Shown here one piece after another: positions 46,753-55,347 of a DNA stretch of 64,000 bases. Below the pieces are notes generated by a model that had not been told where the DNA came from, made no database searches, and saw only the letters and a list, made by a program, of their open reading frames with translations. This DNA is from CAZAFN01 sp964484795 (GTDB lineage: Bacteria > Pseudomonadota > Alphaproteobacteria > Methylaequorales > Methylaequoraceae). Position 1 is the first letter of the stretch. The number at the start of each line of letters is the position of its first letter. The stretch spans positions 27,606-91,605 of the forward strand of contig CAZAFN010000002.1 in assembly GCA_964484795.1 (NCBI GenBank). The letters are read 5' to 3'. The position numbers and the translations under genes were made by a program.

Positions 46753-47258
46753 ATAAGGTCATCAATTGGCACTTCTTTATTGACGATCTTTTTTAGCTCC
46801 GAATCTTCCAAATCTGGTTCTTTTTTTATGGACCAACCTGGAGGTACTTTTTCAATGGCTCCAGCCCTAACCGCAAAAACAACTGCTTTAAATGACTTGA
46901 TGGTTTTTTCAGCATTATATTTCCTCTCCTTATCACCCTTAAAAGGATTGCTGAACATACCTTTAAGCTTTCTCTGGCCTTTTAGGCCATCAAATTTTAA
47001 ACGATTATATACGAAAAAATTAGCTTTTTCATGCGCCTCATATTTTGGGTTCTTTTGTTCAGACATAAAACGCAAAATCTCCTCAGCAGGAGAACTCATT
47101 TCTTCCTCAACTATCTCAAAGTAATGATCAGAAACTGCCATGGAAAATTTCTTTGAGACCATGGAAAGAGAAAGTTCCCTAGTCAAAAATTCGTGAACAG
47201 TCAAACCTACGCAAATATCATAAACAAAGTCTGGACAATAGAGTTTTTCAGTCGCCAT
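46749..47258 (-). CDS. Unknown 169-residue protein within the flagellar locus
   Basis: Not recognised. The protein is soluble in appearance, rich in Lys and Glu, with no signal peptide or membrane span. Its N-terminus has an amphipathic pattern (VHEFLTRELSLSMVSKKFSM); a basic middle (GLKGQRKLKGMFSNPFKGDK) precedes an acidic C-terminus. Codon use resembles its neighbours, and the frame is convergent with flgL and divergent from the flagellin pair. Location suggests a flagellar regulator, chaperone or flagellin-modifying accessory role, but nothing in the sequence proves this. Confidence 0.7.
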   Translation of the reverse strand: MATEKLYCPDFVYDICVGLTVHEFLTRELSLSMVSKKFSMAVSDHYFEIVEEEMSSPAEEILRFMSEQKNPKYEAHEKANFFVYNRLKFDGLKGQRKLKGMFSNPFKGDKERKYNAEKTIKSFKAVVFAVRAGAIEKVPPGWSIKKEPDLEDSELKKIVNKEVPIDDLI

Positions 47259-47292
47259 GGCAAATATACATAGAATTCTTATAGCATTCTAC

Positions 47293-47320
47293 ACTAAAAT
47301 CAATTTTAACTAAAATCAAT
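47293..47320. repeat. Two direct repeats of ACTAAAATCAAT
   Basis: 12-base direct repeats at 47293-47304 and 47309-47320 (16-base period, so not a full number of helical turns) in the 197-base gap between the 169-residue gene and the flagellin pair. They could be a regulator site, or chance in AT-rich sequence. Confidence 0.3.
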
Positions 47321-47346
47321 ATTTCTCTTTTAAATTCTTTCATTGC

Positions 47347-47372
47347 TAAACAATTTTTAGATAAGTCGTTTA
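47347..47372 (+). promoter_or_regulatory. Sigma28-like promoter of the flagellin pair
   Basis: TAAA (47347-47350), 14 bases, GTCGTTTA (47365-47372). It shares CTAAACAATTT with the sites before fliS-1 and fliS-2. The classical FliA consensus is TAAA-N15-GCCGATAA. The predicted leader is about 75 bases and ends in an AAAGGAG site before the ATG at 47456. Confidence 0.6.
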
Positions 47373-47455
47373 GAAGTCTAACAATTCAGTTTTTGGTTAT
47401 TTATGAAGTTAATGGATCAAAACTGTAAGTTAATGAATTTAACAAAGGAGAAATT

Positions 47456-48250
47456 ATGCCTTCAGTTTCGAATATAGCCGTTGGTGCTGCCATGGCTGGA
47501 GCCGCCGCTCAAAAAGCGCGACACTCTATGAATGAGTCTATTACAAGATTGTCTACTGGTATCAGATCCATGTATGGTGGTGATGCCGCTGGTCAGTCAG
47601 TTGCCAACTCATTAGGTGCCAAAGGGGCTAGTTATGCCGTTGCCGCAAGAAATGCGGAAGATGGCATCTCATTTTTACAATCAGCCGAATCTGTTCTAAT
47701 GGAGATGGCTGCTTTAACCACTAGACTTCGTGAGCTAGGTATTCAGTATGCTAACAGAGATTTGTTAACAGTTACTGACCAAGCTGCACTTGATGCCGAA
47801 GCCGTAGCTATTGGTGACATATTGGAAGAGCTTCCTCAAAAAACATTATTTAATGGTAAGGTAATGGTTGGTAATGCAACCGCAATTACCATTGGTATCA
47901 ATGACGCAGGAGGTACTGCAACAGTTGGTACTGCCACTTCAATCACTATTGTCCACACTGGTAAAATCACTGGTGCAAATGGTGTTGATGGAAGTGCTGA
48001 TACTGCATTAGGTCTAATAGCTGAGTCACTTGGAAACGTGGCAGCTGGTCTTGTTTCTTTAAAAGGATACCAAGCTGTTGCTAGCAACACTGCCGCAAAC
48101 TTAAAAGCTGCTGCAGCAAGAATTCAAGATACCGACTTTGCTCTTGAAACAGCTAATCTAACAAAGGCTGCTATTTTAAACCAGTCTGCAATGGCAATGG
48201 TTGCGCAAGCTAACCAAGCACAGCAGGCAATATTAACCGTAATACAATAA
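47456..48250 (+). CDS. Flagellin, short type, paralog 1
   Basis: 264-residue filament protein consisting essentially of the D0/D1 core: MNESITRLSTGIRSMYGGDAAGQ at the N-terminal side and DTDFALETANLTKAAILNQSAMAM with QANQAQQAILTVIQ at the C-terminus. The central Gly/Thr/Ala segment is short. It belongs to the same unusual subtype as its neighbour (YGGDAAG in place of the classical AGDDAAG). Transcribed with paralog 2 and ended by the terminator at 49101. Confidence 0.9.
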   Translation: MPSVSNIAVGAAMAGAAAQKARHSMNESITRLSTGIRSMYGGDAAGQSVANSLGAKGASYAVAARNAEDGISFLQSAESVLMEMAALTTRLRELGIQYANRDLLTVTDQAALDAEAVAIGDILEELPQKTLFNGKVMVGNATAITIGINDAGGTATVGTATSITIVHTGKITGANGVDGSADTALGLIAESLGNVAAGLVSLKGYQAVASNTAANLKAAAARIQDTDFALETANLTKAAILNQSAMAMVAQANQAQQAILTVIQ

Positions 48251-48272
48251 ACTTTAATAAAAGGAGATAAAT

Positions 48273-49067
48273 ATGCCTTCCGTTTCAAATATCGCAATAG
48301 GTGCAAATATGGCCGCAGCTGCTGCAACAAAAGCAAGGCACGGTATGAATGAATCTATTTCAAGATTATCTACTGGTGTTAGAGCAATGTACGGTGGAGA
48401 TGCCGCTGGTCACTCAGTTGGTACGCTAACCAATGCACACTCAAAATCTTACGCCCAAGCTGCTAGAAATATAGAAGATGGTATTTCCTACTTGCAAGCT
48501 GGGGAATCCGTTCTTATGGAAGTAGCAAATCTGGGACAAAGACTAATGGAACTAGGTGTCCAGGAAGAAAATACTGCACTACTGAATGCCAAACAGATTC
48601 TTGCCATAGATGCAGAGGGTGTTTTGATTGCTGACACGATCGACGCACTAATACAAAACAAATTCAATGGCGTCCATACTATTGGCGATAGTGCTTCTAA
48701 GTCTGTGACGATCGCCTATGGTGCTTTGACAGCCTCTACAACTGAAGCTGGTCCAGGAGTTGCCATAACAGATGTTTCAGGTAACACTGCATCAACTAAC
48801 CATAGAACTTCTGCTGTAACATTGCTAGGAACAGTTTCAAAAGCTCTTGGAAACATTGCCGCCGACTTGACTGTTCTTAAGTCGCTTCAAGGTGTTGCTG
48901 CCGCAACTTCTGCCAACTATGCAGCCGCAAGCGCTAGATTAATGGATACTGACTTTGCATTAGAGACTGCTAGTTTGACTAAAAATGCCATACTTAACCA
49001 GGCAGCTTTAGCAATGGCCTCTCAAGCAAACCAAGCTCAATCTGCTATATTAGCTGTTTTACAGTAG
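48273..49067 (+). CDS. Flagellin, short type, paralog 2
   Basis: 264 residues, the same length as paralog 1 and clearly its tandem duplicate, though diverged: MNESISRLSTGVRAMYGGDAAGH, DTDFALETASLTKNAILNQAALAM, QANQAQSAILAVLQ. An AAGGAG site precedes the ATG, 22 bases after paralog 1. The His replacing Gln after the DAAG motif and the different middle segment suggest a distinct role or a distinct chaperone partner. Confidence 0.9.
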   Translation: MPSVSNIAIGANMAAAAATKARHGMNESISRLSTGVRAMYGGDAAGHSVGTLTNAHSKSYAQAARNIEDGISYLQAGESVLMEVANLGQRLMELGVQEENTALLNAKQILAIDAEGVLIADTIDALIQNKFNGVHTIGDSASKSVTIAYGALTASTTEAGPGVAITDVSGNTASTNHRTSAVTLLGTVSKALGNIAADLTVLKSLQGVAAATSANYAAASARLMDTDFALETASLTKNAILNQAALAMASQANQAQSAILAVLQ

Positions 49068-49100
49068 TTAAGACACAAGATATAGTATATTTTTAAAGAA

Positions 49101-49132
49101 GGGGAAAGATTTCATCTTTCCCCTTTTTTTTT
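49101..49132 (+). terminator. Intrinsic terminator after the short flagellins
   Basis: Perfect 10-bp stem GGGGAAAGAT (49101-49110) with ATCTTTCCCC (49114-49123), a TTC loop, and nine Ts (49124-49132). It separates the flagellin pair from the sigma54-driven long flagellin. Confidence 0.92.
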
Positions 49133-49147
49133 GGCATCTAATTTGCA
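49132..49147 (+). promoter_or_regulatory. Sigma54 promoter of the long flagellin
   Basis: TGGCAT (49132-49137), five bases CTAAT, TTGCA (49143-49147), an exact RpoN match, beginning at the last T of the preceding terminator. The predicted start is near 49159, 34 bases before the ATG. Confidence 0.8.
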
Positions 49148-49192
49148 GAATTCTGATGGAAAATTATATGAATAACACGGAGAAAATATAAG

Positions 49193-50737
49193 ATGCCGGG
49201 AATTAATACAAGTATGGGGACTCATGCCTCGATGAAGAGTCTTCTAAAAACCGAAAGACAGATGCTTACGGCTATGGAGAGAATATCTTCAGGTAAGAGA
49301 ATTAATCACGCAGGTGATGATGCCGCTGGTGCAGCGATTAGTGATCGCATGACATCAACAATCAGAGCCTTGGATATGTCAATAAGAAATGCTGCTGACG
49401 TGTTGTCAATGGCACAAGTTGCTGAGGGAGCTCTTGATGAGCATTCTCAAGCACTTCAAAGAATTCGTGAATTATCCATTCAGGCTGCAACAGACATCTT
49501 AAACTCCGAACAAAGAATTTACTTGCAAACAGAGGCAAACCAACTTCTCCAAGAAATGGACAGAGTAGCAAGAGATACAACTTTTAACGAAATTGCCGTT
49601 TTAGACGGAACGTTTGCAGACAGACGTTTTCAAATTGGTTCCAATGAAAGAGAAAAGGCAGTCATTACTGTGGCTAATTTAAGAACAGACAATTTAGGTG
49701 CGTATCAAAGTGGAACAACGGTTTTAGATGCCGGCACGGCTGGCAACTTAGCTGCTGAAGGTGTTTTGGGCGCATCAAAGGCGACAACAAGTAAAATAGT
49801 TGATGGTGATGATTTAACCATTACAGGTTTGGTTGGAAAAGCAGAAATTGACGTTGCAGCAGGAAATTCGGCAAAACAAATTGCCAATTTAGTTAATGCC
49901 AAATTTGACAACACTGGCGTAAGCGCAACTGCCACGACTACAATTGAAGTTAAAGCAAAGTCTAATGCAGCTGGACAACACGTTGTCGGATTTAAATTAT
50001 ACGGTAAGAATACTACGGCACAAGCAATTTCATGTACGGTAACTCTGGCCAACGCAACAACGGGCTCAGACTTGACCGGTTTAAGAGATGCCATTAATTC
50101 ATATTCATCCGTTACCGGAGTCACTTCTAATTTAAGTGCTGATAGCACGACATTGATATTGGTTCAAGATGAAGGTGAAGACGTCTACATTGAAGAAGTT
50201 AACTTTGCTAGCGTTTCTGATGCCAATACTTTTTTTGAAATGAAGGGTATGAACAGCGATCAAGACGTTAGAGGTACGGTAAGAAACGTATTAGATTTTA
50301 GTCAAACAAATGATTCCATTAATTTTGTAGGACAAGTTGAATTTCATTCATCTCAAGCCTTTACCATCGTTGGTAATGCTGGAGGCGGTTTATATGAAGC
50401 AAGCCCAGGTGCAGCAACGCTTAACAAAGTATCAGCAATTGACATTAGAACACTTACAGGTGCCGTTGATGCATTGAAGGTTGTAGACAGAGCATTGGAT
50501 AGAATTCACATGGAAAGAGCTAAATTTGGTGCGATTATGAGTAGAATGAACGTTGTAATAGATAACTTGACGAACGTGTCTCAAAATCAAAGAGCTTCCA
50601 AGGCGAGAATTGTAGATGCTGACTTTGCAGCAGAATCAGCAAGACTGTCTAAGTCTCAGATTCTACAACAATCAGCAATGAATATGGTAGCCCAAGCGTC
50701 AAGAACGATGCAGAATGTTCTGGTTCTATTCCAGTAG
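49193..50737 (+). CDS. fliC: Flagellin, long classical type
   Basis: 514-residue flagellin with a classical N-terminal D0/D1 (MERISSGKRINHAGDDAAGAAISDRM ... is split here by description: SSGKRINHAGDDAAG then AAISDRM) and C-terminal DADFAAESARLSKSQILQQSAM. It carries a 200-residue central insert of D2/D3 type rich in Ala, Thr and Val. It is the only one of the four flagellins with the GDDAAG motif and the only one with a sigma54 promoter, so it may be the earliest or the main filament protein. Confidence 0.93.
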   Translation: MPGINTSMGTHASMKSLLKTERQMLTAMERISSGKRINHAGDDAAGAAISDRMTSTIRALDMSIRNAADVLSMAQVAEGALDEHSQALQRIRELSIQAATDILNSEQRIYLQTEANQLLQEMDRVARDTTFNEIAVLDGTFADRRFQIGSNEREKAVITVANLRTDNLGAYQSGTTVLDAGTAGNLAAEGVLGASKATTSKIVDGDDLTITGLVGKAEIDVAAGNSAKQIANLVNAKFDNTGVSATATTTIEVKAKSNAAGQHVVGFKLYGKNTTAQAISCTVTLANATTGSDLTGLRDAINSYSSVTGVTSNLSADSTTLILVQDEGEDVYIEEVNFASVSDANTFFEMKGMNSDQDVRGTVRNVLDFSQTNDSINFVGQVEFHSSQAFTIVGNAGGGLYEASPGAATLNKVSAIDIRTLTGAVDALKVVDRALDRIHMERAKFGAIMSRMNVVIDNLTNVSQNQRASKARIVDADFAAESARLSKSQILQQSAMNMVAQASRTMQNVLVLFQ

Positions 50738-50764
50738 TAAATGAAGTTTCGTTCTAGTCGTTTA
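50738..50764 (+). promoter_or_regulatory. Sigma28-like promoter of fliD
   Basis: TAAA (50738-50741), 15 bases, GTCGTTTA (50757-50764), beginning one base after the stop codon of the long flagellin. Predicted start is near 50771, 15 bases before the fliD ATG. Confidence 0.55.
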
Positions 50765-50785
50765 TATCATTAAGAAAGAAAAAAA

Positions 50786-52453
50786 ATGGCTGGTACTGAA
50801 ATATTATCGAAAATTGGGGTTGGCTCAGGTCTAAATACCTCTGAGATAATTGAGGCGTTGGTAGAAGCAGATTCTGCCGCACAAAAAAATTCCCTTGATA
50901 AAATGGAGGAAGATTCGAAGGCCAAAATATCGGCCTTTGCTACTTTAAAAAGCAACCTCAAAGATTTTAAAAACATAATAAATGAACTTAAAAGTGAACA
51001 GCAATACGGCTTTAAGGGAAATTCATCTGATGCCACTGTTGCAACACTTACAGCTTCTGGCACAAAGGCTGGTGCAACCATTAATTCAAGTTTAACTGTA
51101 TCTACCCTAGCAACACAACACACGTTAACTGGGCCGGCGTATAATTCAACTACTGCAACGGTGGGTTCTGGAACAATGACAATAAATTTTGGAACTTGGG
51201 CTACTGACCCTAGTGATAGTGGTTCTCAATCTTTTTCTTCAAATGGTCAATCTGAAGTTTCAGTCACAACCACTTCAGCAACAACTTTAGTTGGACTTAG
51301 AGATGCTATTAATAATGCTGCAACTGATTCTGATAGTGATGGACAGAAAGACGTCCTGGCTTCAATCATTTATGATGGCAGCAATTACATGCTAATGCTC
51401 AAGAGTGAGTCCGGCGCAAGCAATGAACTCAAAGTAACTGGATCTAGTAATTTGGGAACAGATGTTGGTGGAATTAACTACAACTGGACAAGTGGAAATG
51501 CAGGCATGACTCAAAGAGCGGCTGGCGTAAACGCTGCGTTTACGGTTGACGGAATATCAATGACCAGAACCACCAATGAAATTGATGATTTGTTTGACGG
51601 TTTTACTTTAGATTTAAAAAAAACATCATCAAGTGCCATTCGAATATCCAGTGAAGTGGATTTGAGTTCCGTTAAATCGCTTGTTGAAGGATATGTAATG
51701 ACTTACAACGAAGTCAATATGAGCATTGGAATAATGACAGCCAACGATGAAATTGGCGAGGATGATGGAGCATTAATAGGAGACAGTACGGTAAGAGAAA
51801 TTCAACAACAACTGAGAGAAATGGCATCCACTGCACTTGTTGGATATGAAAATGGCCCTTTTTATCTGTCAAATCTTGGAGTAAAAACCAATAGAGATGG
51901 AAGCTTATCTTTTGATCAAAAAAAAATGGAAGAACAGTTTAAATATAAGCCGGAAGCAATCTACGCTTTTTTTTCCAATAACATGAGTACAAGTAACACG
52001 AACATAGCCTGGAATGCCATTAGTTTTACGGATACGAAACCTGGAAGCTACGCATTTGCTACTGATGGATCATCAAATCATACAATTGGAGGAGTGGCCG
52101 CAGCAAAGAGTTCCAACACCTATACCGTTTCAAGTGGCGACCCAAAAGGAATCAGCGTCAATGTAAGTGGTGGAGTTACATCAGGAACTATTTATTATGG
52201 AAAAAGCTTTCTAAGTCTTCTTGAAGAAAAGTTGGAAAACTATCTAAAATTCAATAGCCTACTTGACCAACGAGTTGCTAATCTTAAGGACCAAATATCC
52301 ACGGTTGGTGATAAAAGACGTGCTCTAGAAGGTAGAATAGAAAAACTGACTGAAAGATACCAAAGACAATACGCAGCAATGGAATCGTCTGTAGCTGCAT
52401 TCCAAGAAACCGGCAACATGCTTACTGCAATGCTGGAAAACAACAAAGACTAA
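50786..52453 (+). CDS. fliD: Filament cap protein FliD
   Basis: Caps the growing filament and folds incoming flagellin. The 555-residue protein has the N-terminal IGVGSGLNTSEIIEALVEADSA and the C-terminal coiled coil LEGRIEKLTERYQRQYAAME with FQETGNMLTAML. The middle TAND-like segment SGLNVGVNGAS-type region is diverged. Its 3' end faces the convergent GT-A gene (stop codons 2 bases apart). Confidence 0.93.
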   Translation: MAGTEILSKIGVGSGLNTSEIIEALVEADSAAQKNSLDKMEEDSKAKISAFATLKSNLKDFKNIINELKSEQQYGFKGNSSDATVATLTASGTKAGATINSSLTVSTLATQHTLTGPAYNSTTATVGSGTMTINFGTWATDPSDSGSQSFSSNGQSEVSVTTTSATTLVGLRDAINNAATDSDSDGQKDVLASIIYDGSNYMLMLKSESGASNELKVTGSSNLGTDVGGINYNWTSGNAGMTQRAAGVNAAFTVDGISMTRTTNEIDDLFDGFTLDLKKTSSSAIRISSEVDLSSVKSLVEGYVMTYNEVNMSIGIMTANDEIGEDDGALIGDSTVREIQQQLREMASTALVGYENGPFYLSNLGVKTNRDGSLSFDQKKMEEQFKYKPEAIYAFFSNNMSTSNTNIAWNAISFTDTKPGSYAFATDGSSNHTIGGVAAAKSSNTYTVSSGDPKGISVNVSGGVTSGTIYYGKSFLSLLEEKLENYLKFNSLLDQRVANLKDQISTVGDKRRALEGRIEKLTERYQRQYAAMESSVAAFQETGNMLTAMLENNKD

Positions 52454-52454
52454 G

Positions 52455-53204
52455 TCAACCTGACATTATTTTTTTTATTGTTTTCATCCTTATCCCTTGT
52501 AAATATGAGGTTGGGTTTACTGCCCTATCTCTATTAAAATCTATCATTGGGTCTTCTGAAAGGCCTGAATGGAGACCATGTTCATCTTTATCTCTTGCAA
52601 AATGCTCGAGATAAGAAGTCTTCGTTTGTAAAAAAGGAACACCAAGCGAACGAGGCCAATGATAATCAAATCCATATGTTGTCTCATAAATAGGATTCTT
52701 ATTCAAGAAATCAACTATTTTAGAAACCATGGAACGATCATAGCATTGACTAACCCCAGGACAAGTGTAACGAATTGAAAATGATTCATCTCCATCAATA
52801 ATGTTTTTTGGATTAGAATGAAGAACACTATTGAACAAGCCTATCGGCATCTTTTTTTCAAAACTTACGGAACTCACCACATGCACATCTCTCAAAACTG
52901 ATAAAAAAGATGGATCATGTATCGTATCATTGTCCGTAATGTATAAGAGATCAAAATCCTTATGAATATACTCAAAGTCACGGAAAGACCTAGCTCTAGA
53001 GCGTTCTATCCCTCCTCTGATCCGAAAACGAAGTACACTTTTAGAAAATTTTTTTAAAAACTTTTCATCATAAGTCTCGGAGGCATCGTCATAAATGGCA
53101 AGTTTGCTATTACCATCTTTTTTTACTATTTCTTTTAAATTGTCTAAACACAATTTAGTGACGATTTTTCTCTCACATGTAGATAACGCTATAAATACCT
53201 TCAT
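52455..53204 (-). CDS. GT-A type glycosyltransferase (GT2-like)
   Basis: 249-residue predicted sugar transferase. The N-terminus MKVFIALSTCERK and the metal-site-like motif YITDNDTIHDPSF (about residues 91-103) are typical of GT-A enzymes. No membrane span. A TTG three codons upstream (53213) is also in frame; ATG at 53204 is preferred. It lies between fliD and fliS-1 on the opposite strand, so it may act on flagellar proteins. Acceptor and donor are unknown. Confidence 0.7.
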   Translation of the reverse strand: MKVFIALSTCERKIVTKLCLDNLKEIVKKDGNSKLAIYDDASETYDEKFLKKFSKSVLRFRIRGGIERSRARSFRDFEYIHKDFDLLYITDNDTIHDPSFLSVLRDVHVVSSVSFEKKMPIGLFNSVLHSNPKNIIDGDESFSIRYTCPGVSQCYDRSMVSKIVDFLNKNPIYETTYGFDYHWPRSLGVPFLQTKTSYLEHFARDKDEHGLHSGLSEDPMIDFNRDRAVNPTSYLQGIRMKTIKKIMSG

Positions 53205-53206
53205 AC

Positions 53207-53232
53207 TAAACAATTTTACAATAAGTCGTTAA
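53207..53232 (+). promoter_or_regulatory. Sigma28-like promoter of fliS-1
   Basis: TAAA (53207-53210), 14 bases, GTCGTTAA (53225-53232). The CTAAACAATTTT block equals that of the flagellin-pair site. The -35 lies three bases from the start codon of the divergent glycosyltransferase gene. Confidence 0.6.
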
Positions 53233-53265
53233 AAATAAAAGTAACTTTATTTAAAGGATAGCAAA

Positions 53266-53634
53266 ATGGAAAAAAAACCTATAGACAACATTATTACAAA
53301 AAACCAACAAAGAGCAATTAAGATCATTAAAGCACTTCTTAATGAAATGCATAATGACATTAAATTGTTGATGGATATGGAAAACCAGGAAAAAGGTGCC
53401 AAATCCATAGAAGAAAAATCAGTAAGAATTACAAAGATTTGCATTGCTTTGCAGTCTAGCCTGGACATTCAAAATGGCGGAGTCGTTGCCAAAAACCTTG
53501 ATCATCTATATAAACACATTAGATTTTCAGTTGGAAGAGTAATGGATTCCCACGACTTTTCATATCTTGGAAGTGCAGAAAAAGTAACGGCAGAAATTAA
53601 TTCTGGTTGGAGTAAAATTTCAACAGCCGCTTAG
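53266..53634 (+). CDS. fliS: FliS-type flagellin export chaperone 1
   Basis: 122-residue helical protein with FliS hallmarks: IKALLNEMHNDIKLLMDM, ITKICIALQSSLDIQNGGVVAKNLDHLYKHI. Binds flagellin C-termini and prevents premature polymerisation in the cytoplasm. First of three divergent paralogs in this locus. An AAAGGA site precedes it. Its 3' end overlaps the convergent TPR gene by 15 bases. Confidence 0.85.
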   Translation: MEKKPIDNIITKNQQRAIKIIKALLNEMHNDIKLLMDMENQEKGAKSIEEKSVRITKICIALQSSLDIQNGGVVAKNLDHLYKHIRFSVGRVMDSHDFSYLGSAEKVTAEINSGWSKISTAA

Positions 53635-55248
53635 TTTTTTATTCAAAATACTTGCCGATTTACTGATGGGGTGACCCCAATCGTCAATTGACTTCTGTCT
53701 TAGAAGGGAAACTGACGGATACCATTGTTGGGTATCGTTTAGGCCCCATCTCCAATCAGGAATCACAGGAAGGTACAAATAAGTCTCCTTGCCTATTGAA
53801 CCTGCTAAATGAACCAATGAAGTGTCTACAGTAAGGATAACATCCATTTTATCAACCAAATAAGCTGTGTGGAGAAAGTCTTTAAGATATTCATCACAAT
53901 TATGTAAATTGTCAATTTTTCTTATAAAATTCTTATCCTCTTTTTTATACACTTTTTGAATGGCAAAAAACTCAACATCTTTATTCTTAAACAAATTCTT
54001 CAATAAATTAATGTTAATTGATCTGTTAGCATCTCTCCAGTGTTTTGGAGATCCACTCCATGACAGACCAACCTTAAGTTTTTTTGAATCTAATAATTTT
54101 TTTATTTTGTTTGGAAACTTGACTTTTTTCTCATCAAGCCTTTTCAGATCAATTTTTAAAGGCAAAGGCTTGTTTTTTATACATCGTGAGGTAAGCCAAG
54201 GAAGACTCATTAAAAACGCTCTGTAATCAAAAGCCGCGGGGTCCTTTGCTGGCATTGAATTGTTGATTTTAATGTCATCAAGCTCTGGACACATCTTAAA
54301 TAATTCCAACATTTCTGGCGGTGCCATAAAGGTAATTTCATAACCTAATTCTTGCAATGGTTTAAGATATCTTGCAAACATAATGTCATCACCAAAACCC
54401 TGCTCCCTAATTATGATAACCTTTCCATTGTCTCCTTTAGAAACATCATCTATCTGCATTTCTCGATAACCAGACCCGCCGTATTTGTCTAAATATTGTT
54501 GTTTGTCTCGTTTTTCATATATTTCCCAACCTTTTTCATAATTGCCCTCAAGCAATTCTAATAGACCCAAATTAAAGCGTCCCCAAAATGAATCCTTATT
54601 AACCATCATACTTTTATCAAAACATTCTCTTGCCTTTTCTAAATTACCATTTTCAAAATGATAAACCCCTACTCCCAACATGGCCGTTAATTGTTCTGGA
54701 TTAAGTGTTAGAGCAGTTTCATAACAAACCTTAGCCATTTCCAAATCTCTATTCATCAGATAAGCAACACCTAAAGATGCCCAAGCACTATCAACCTGCG
54801 GTAATAGCTCAGCGCATCTAGCCAACATCTTCAAAGCTTCTTGTTTTTCCCCAGTTTTATATAGTTTAAATTGGGCAAGATCATACATAATTAAATAATG
54901 GTCAGGAAATTTATCATTGGCCTTACACAGAATTTCATATTGCTTTTGTTTATCAATTTCCTTGTAAATTTTTGCTAGCATTAAGTATGGTTCAATGAAA
55001 TTTGGATCTACCTTTATCAGCTTCTTAAAATTCTTTATTGAATTTGTATAATCAGCCATTGGTGCCGTCATGTTTGCAATCTGAACTTCATTTAAAGCCA
55101 AGGCATAATTGGCAATATTACTATCTTTTTTTAAAAGAAGAATTTCCTTTGCTTTTGTGGCTGCTTCTTTTAAATTATTTGTTGTTTCTGGATTTGTAAG
55201 AAAAAGCTTTAAATCTTCTTCTAAGACATCTATCGATACTACCTGCAT
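53620..55248 (-). CDS. TPR protein with GT9/GT41-like glycosyltransferase domain
   Basis: 542 residues. TPR repeats occupy about residues 20-245 (for example LMNRDLEMAKVCYETALTLNP and HFENGNLEKARECFDKSM). The C-terminal half resembles bacterial TPR-linked glycosyltransferases: GLSWSGSPKHWRDANRSI, then VDTSLVHLAGSIGKETYLYLPVIPDWRWG and WYPSVSLLRQ. Such proteins, related to O-GlcNAc transferases, are often near flagellin genes, and the context suggests cytoplasmic O-glycosylation of flagellin. Donor sugar unknown. Confidence 0.82.
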   Translation of the reverse strand: MQVVSIDVLEEDLKLFLTNPETTNNLKEAATKAKEILLLKKDSNIANYALALNEVQIANMTAPMADYTNSIKNFKKLIKVDPNFIEPYLMLAKIYKEIDKQKQYEILCKANDKFPDHYLIMYDLAQFKLYKTGEKQEALKMLARCAELLPQVDSAWASLGVAYLMNRDLEMAKVCYETALTLNPEQLTAMLGVGVYHFENGNLEKARECFDKSMMVNKDSFWGRFNLGLLELLEGNYEKGWEIYEKRDKQQYLDKYGGSGYREMQIDDVSKGDNGKVIIIREQGFGDDIMFARYLKPLQELGYEITFMAPPEMLELFKMCPELDDIKINNSMPAKDPAAFDYRAFLMSLPWLTSRCIKNKPLPLKIDLKRLDEKKVKFPNKIKKLLDSKKLKVGLSWSGSPKHWRDANRSININLLKNLFKNKDVEFFAIQKVYKKEDKNFIRKIDNLHNCDEYLKDFLHTAYLVDKMDVILTVDTSLVHLAGSIGKETYLYLPVIPDWRWGLNDTQQWYPSVSLLRQKSIDDWGHPISKSASILNKKLSGC

Positions 55249-55300
55249 TTATATTCCACTAATTATTGTTACTTAAAACTTACAATTTTCATGCCAAAAT

Positions 55301-55327
55301 TAAACAAAACCCAAAATATGTCGTTAT
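55301..55327 (+). promoter_or_regulatory. Sigma28-like promoter of flagellin 4
   Basis: TAAA (55301-55304), 15 bases, GTCGTTAT (55320-55327). It lies inside the longest open frame of the flagellin-4 gene (ATG at 55291), so that ATG cannot be the start. The predicted transcript begins at about 55334, just before GGGAG (55335-55339). Confidence 0.6.
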
Positions 55328-55347
55328 ACTTTGCGGGAGTATATATT

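Noticed and set aside
55281..55296. Possible minus-strand sigma54 site (TGGCAT-N5-TTGTA) before the TPR-glycosyltransferase gene
   Set aside because: The nearly invariant -12 GC is GT here, and the site overlaps the plus-strand flagellin-4 promoter region, so it is not strong enough to annotate.
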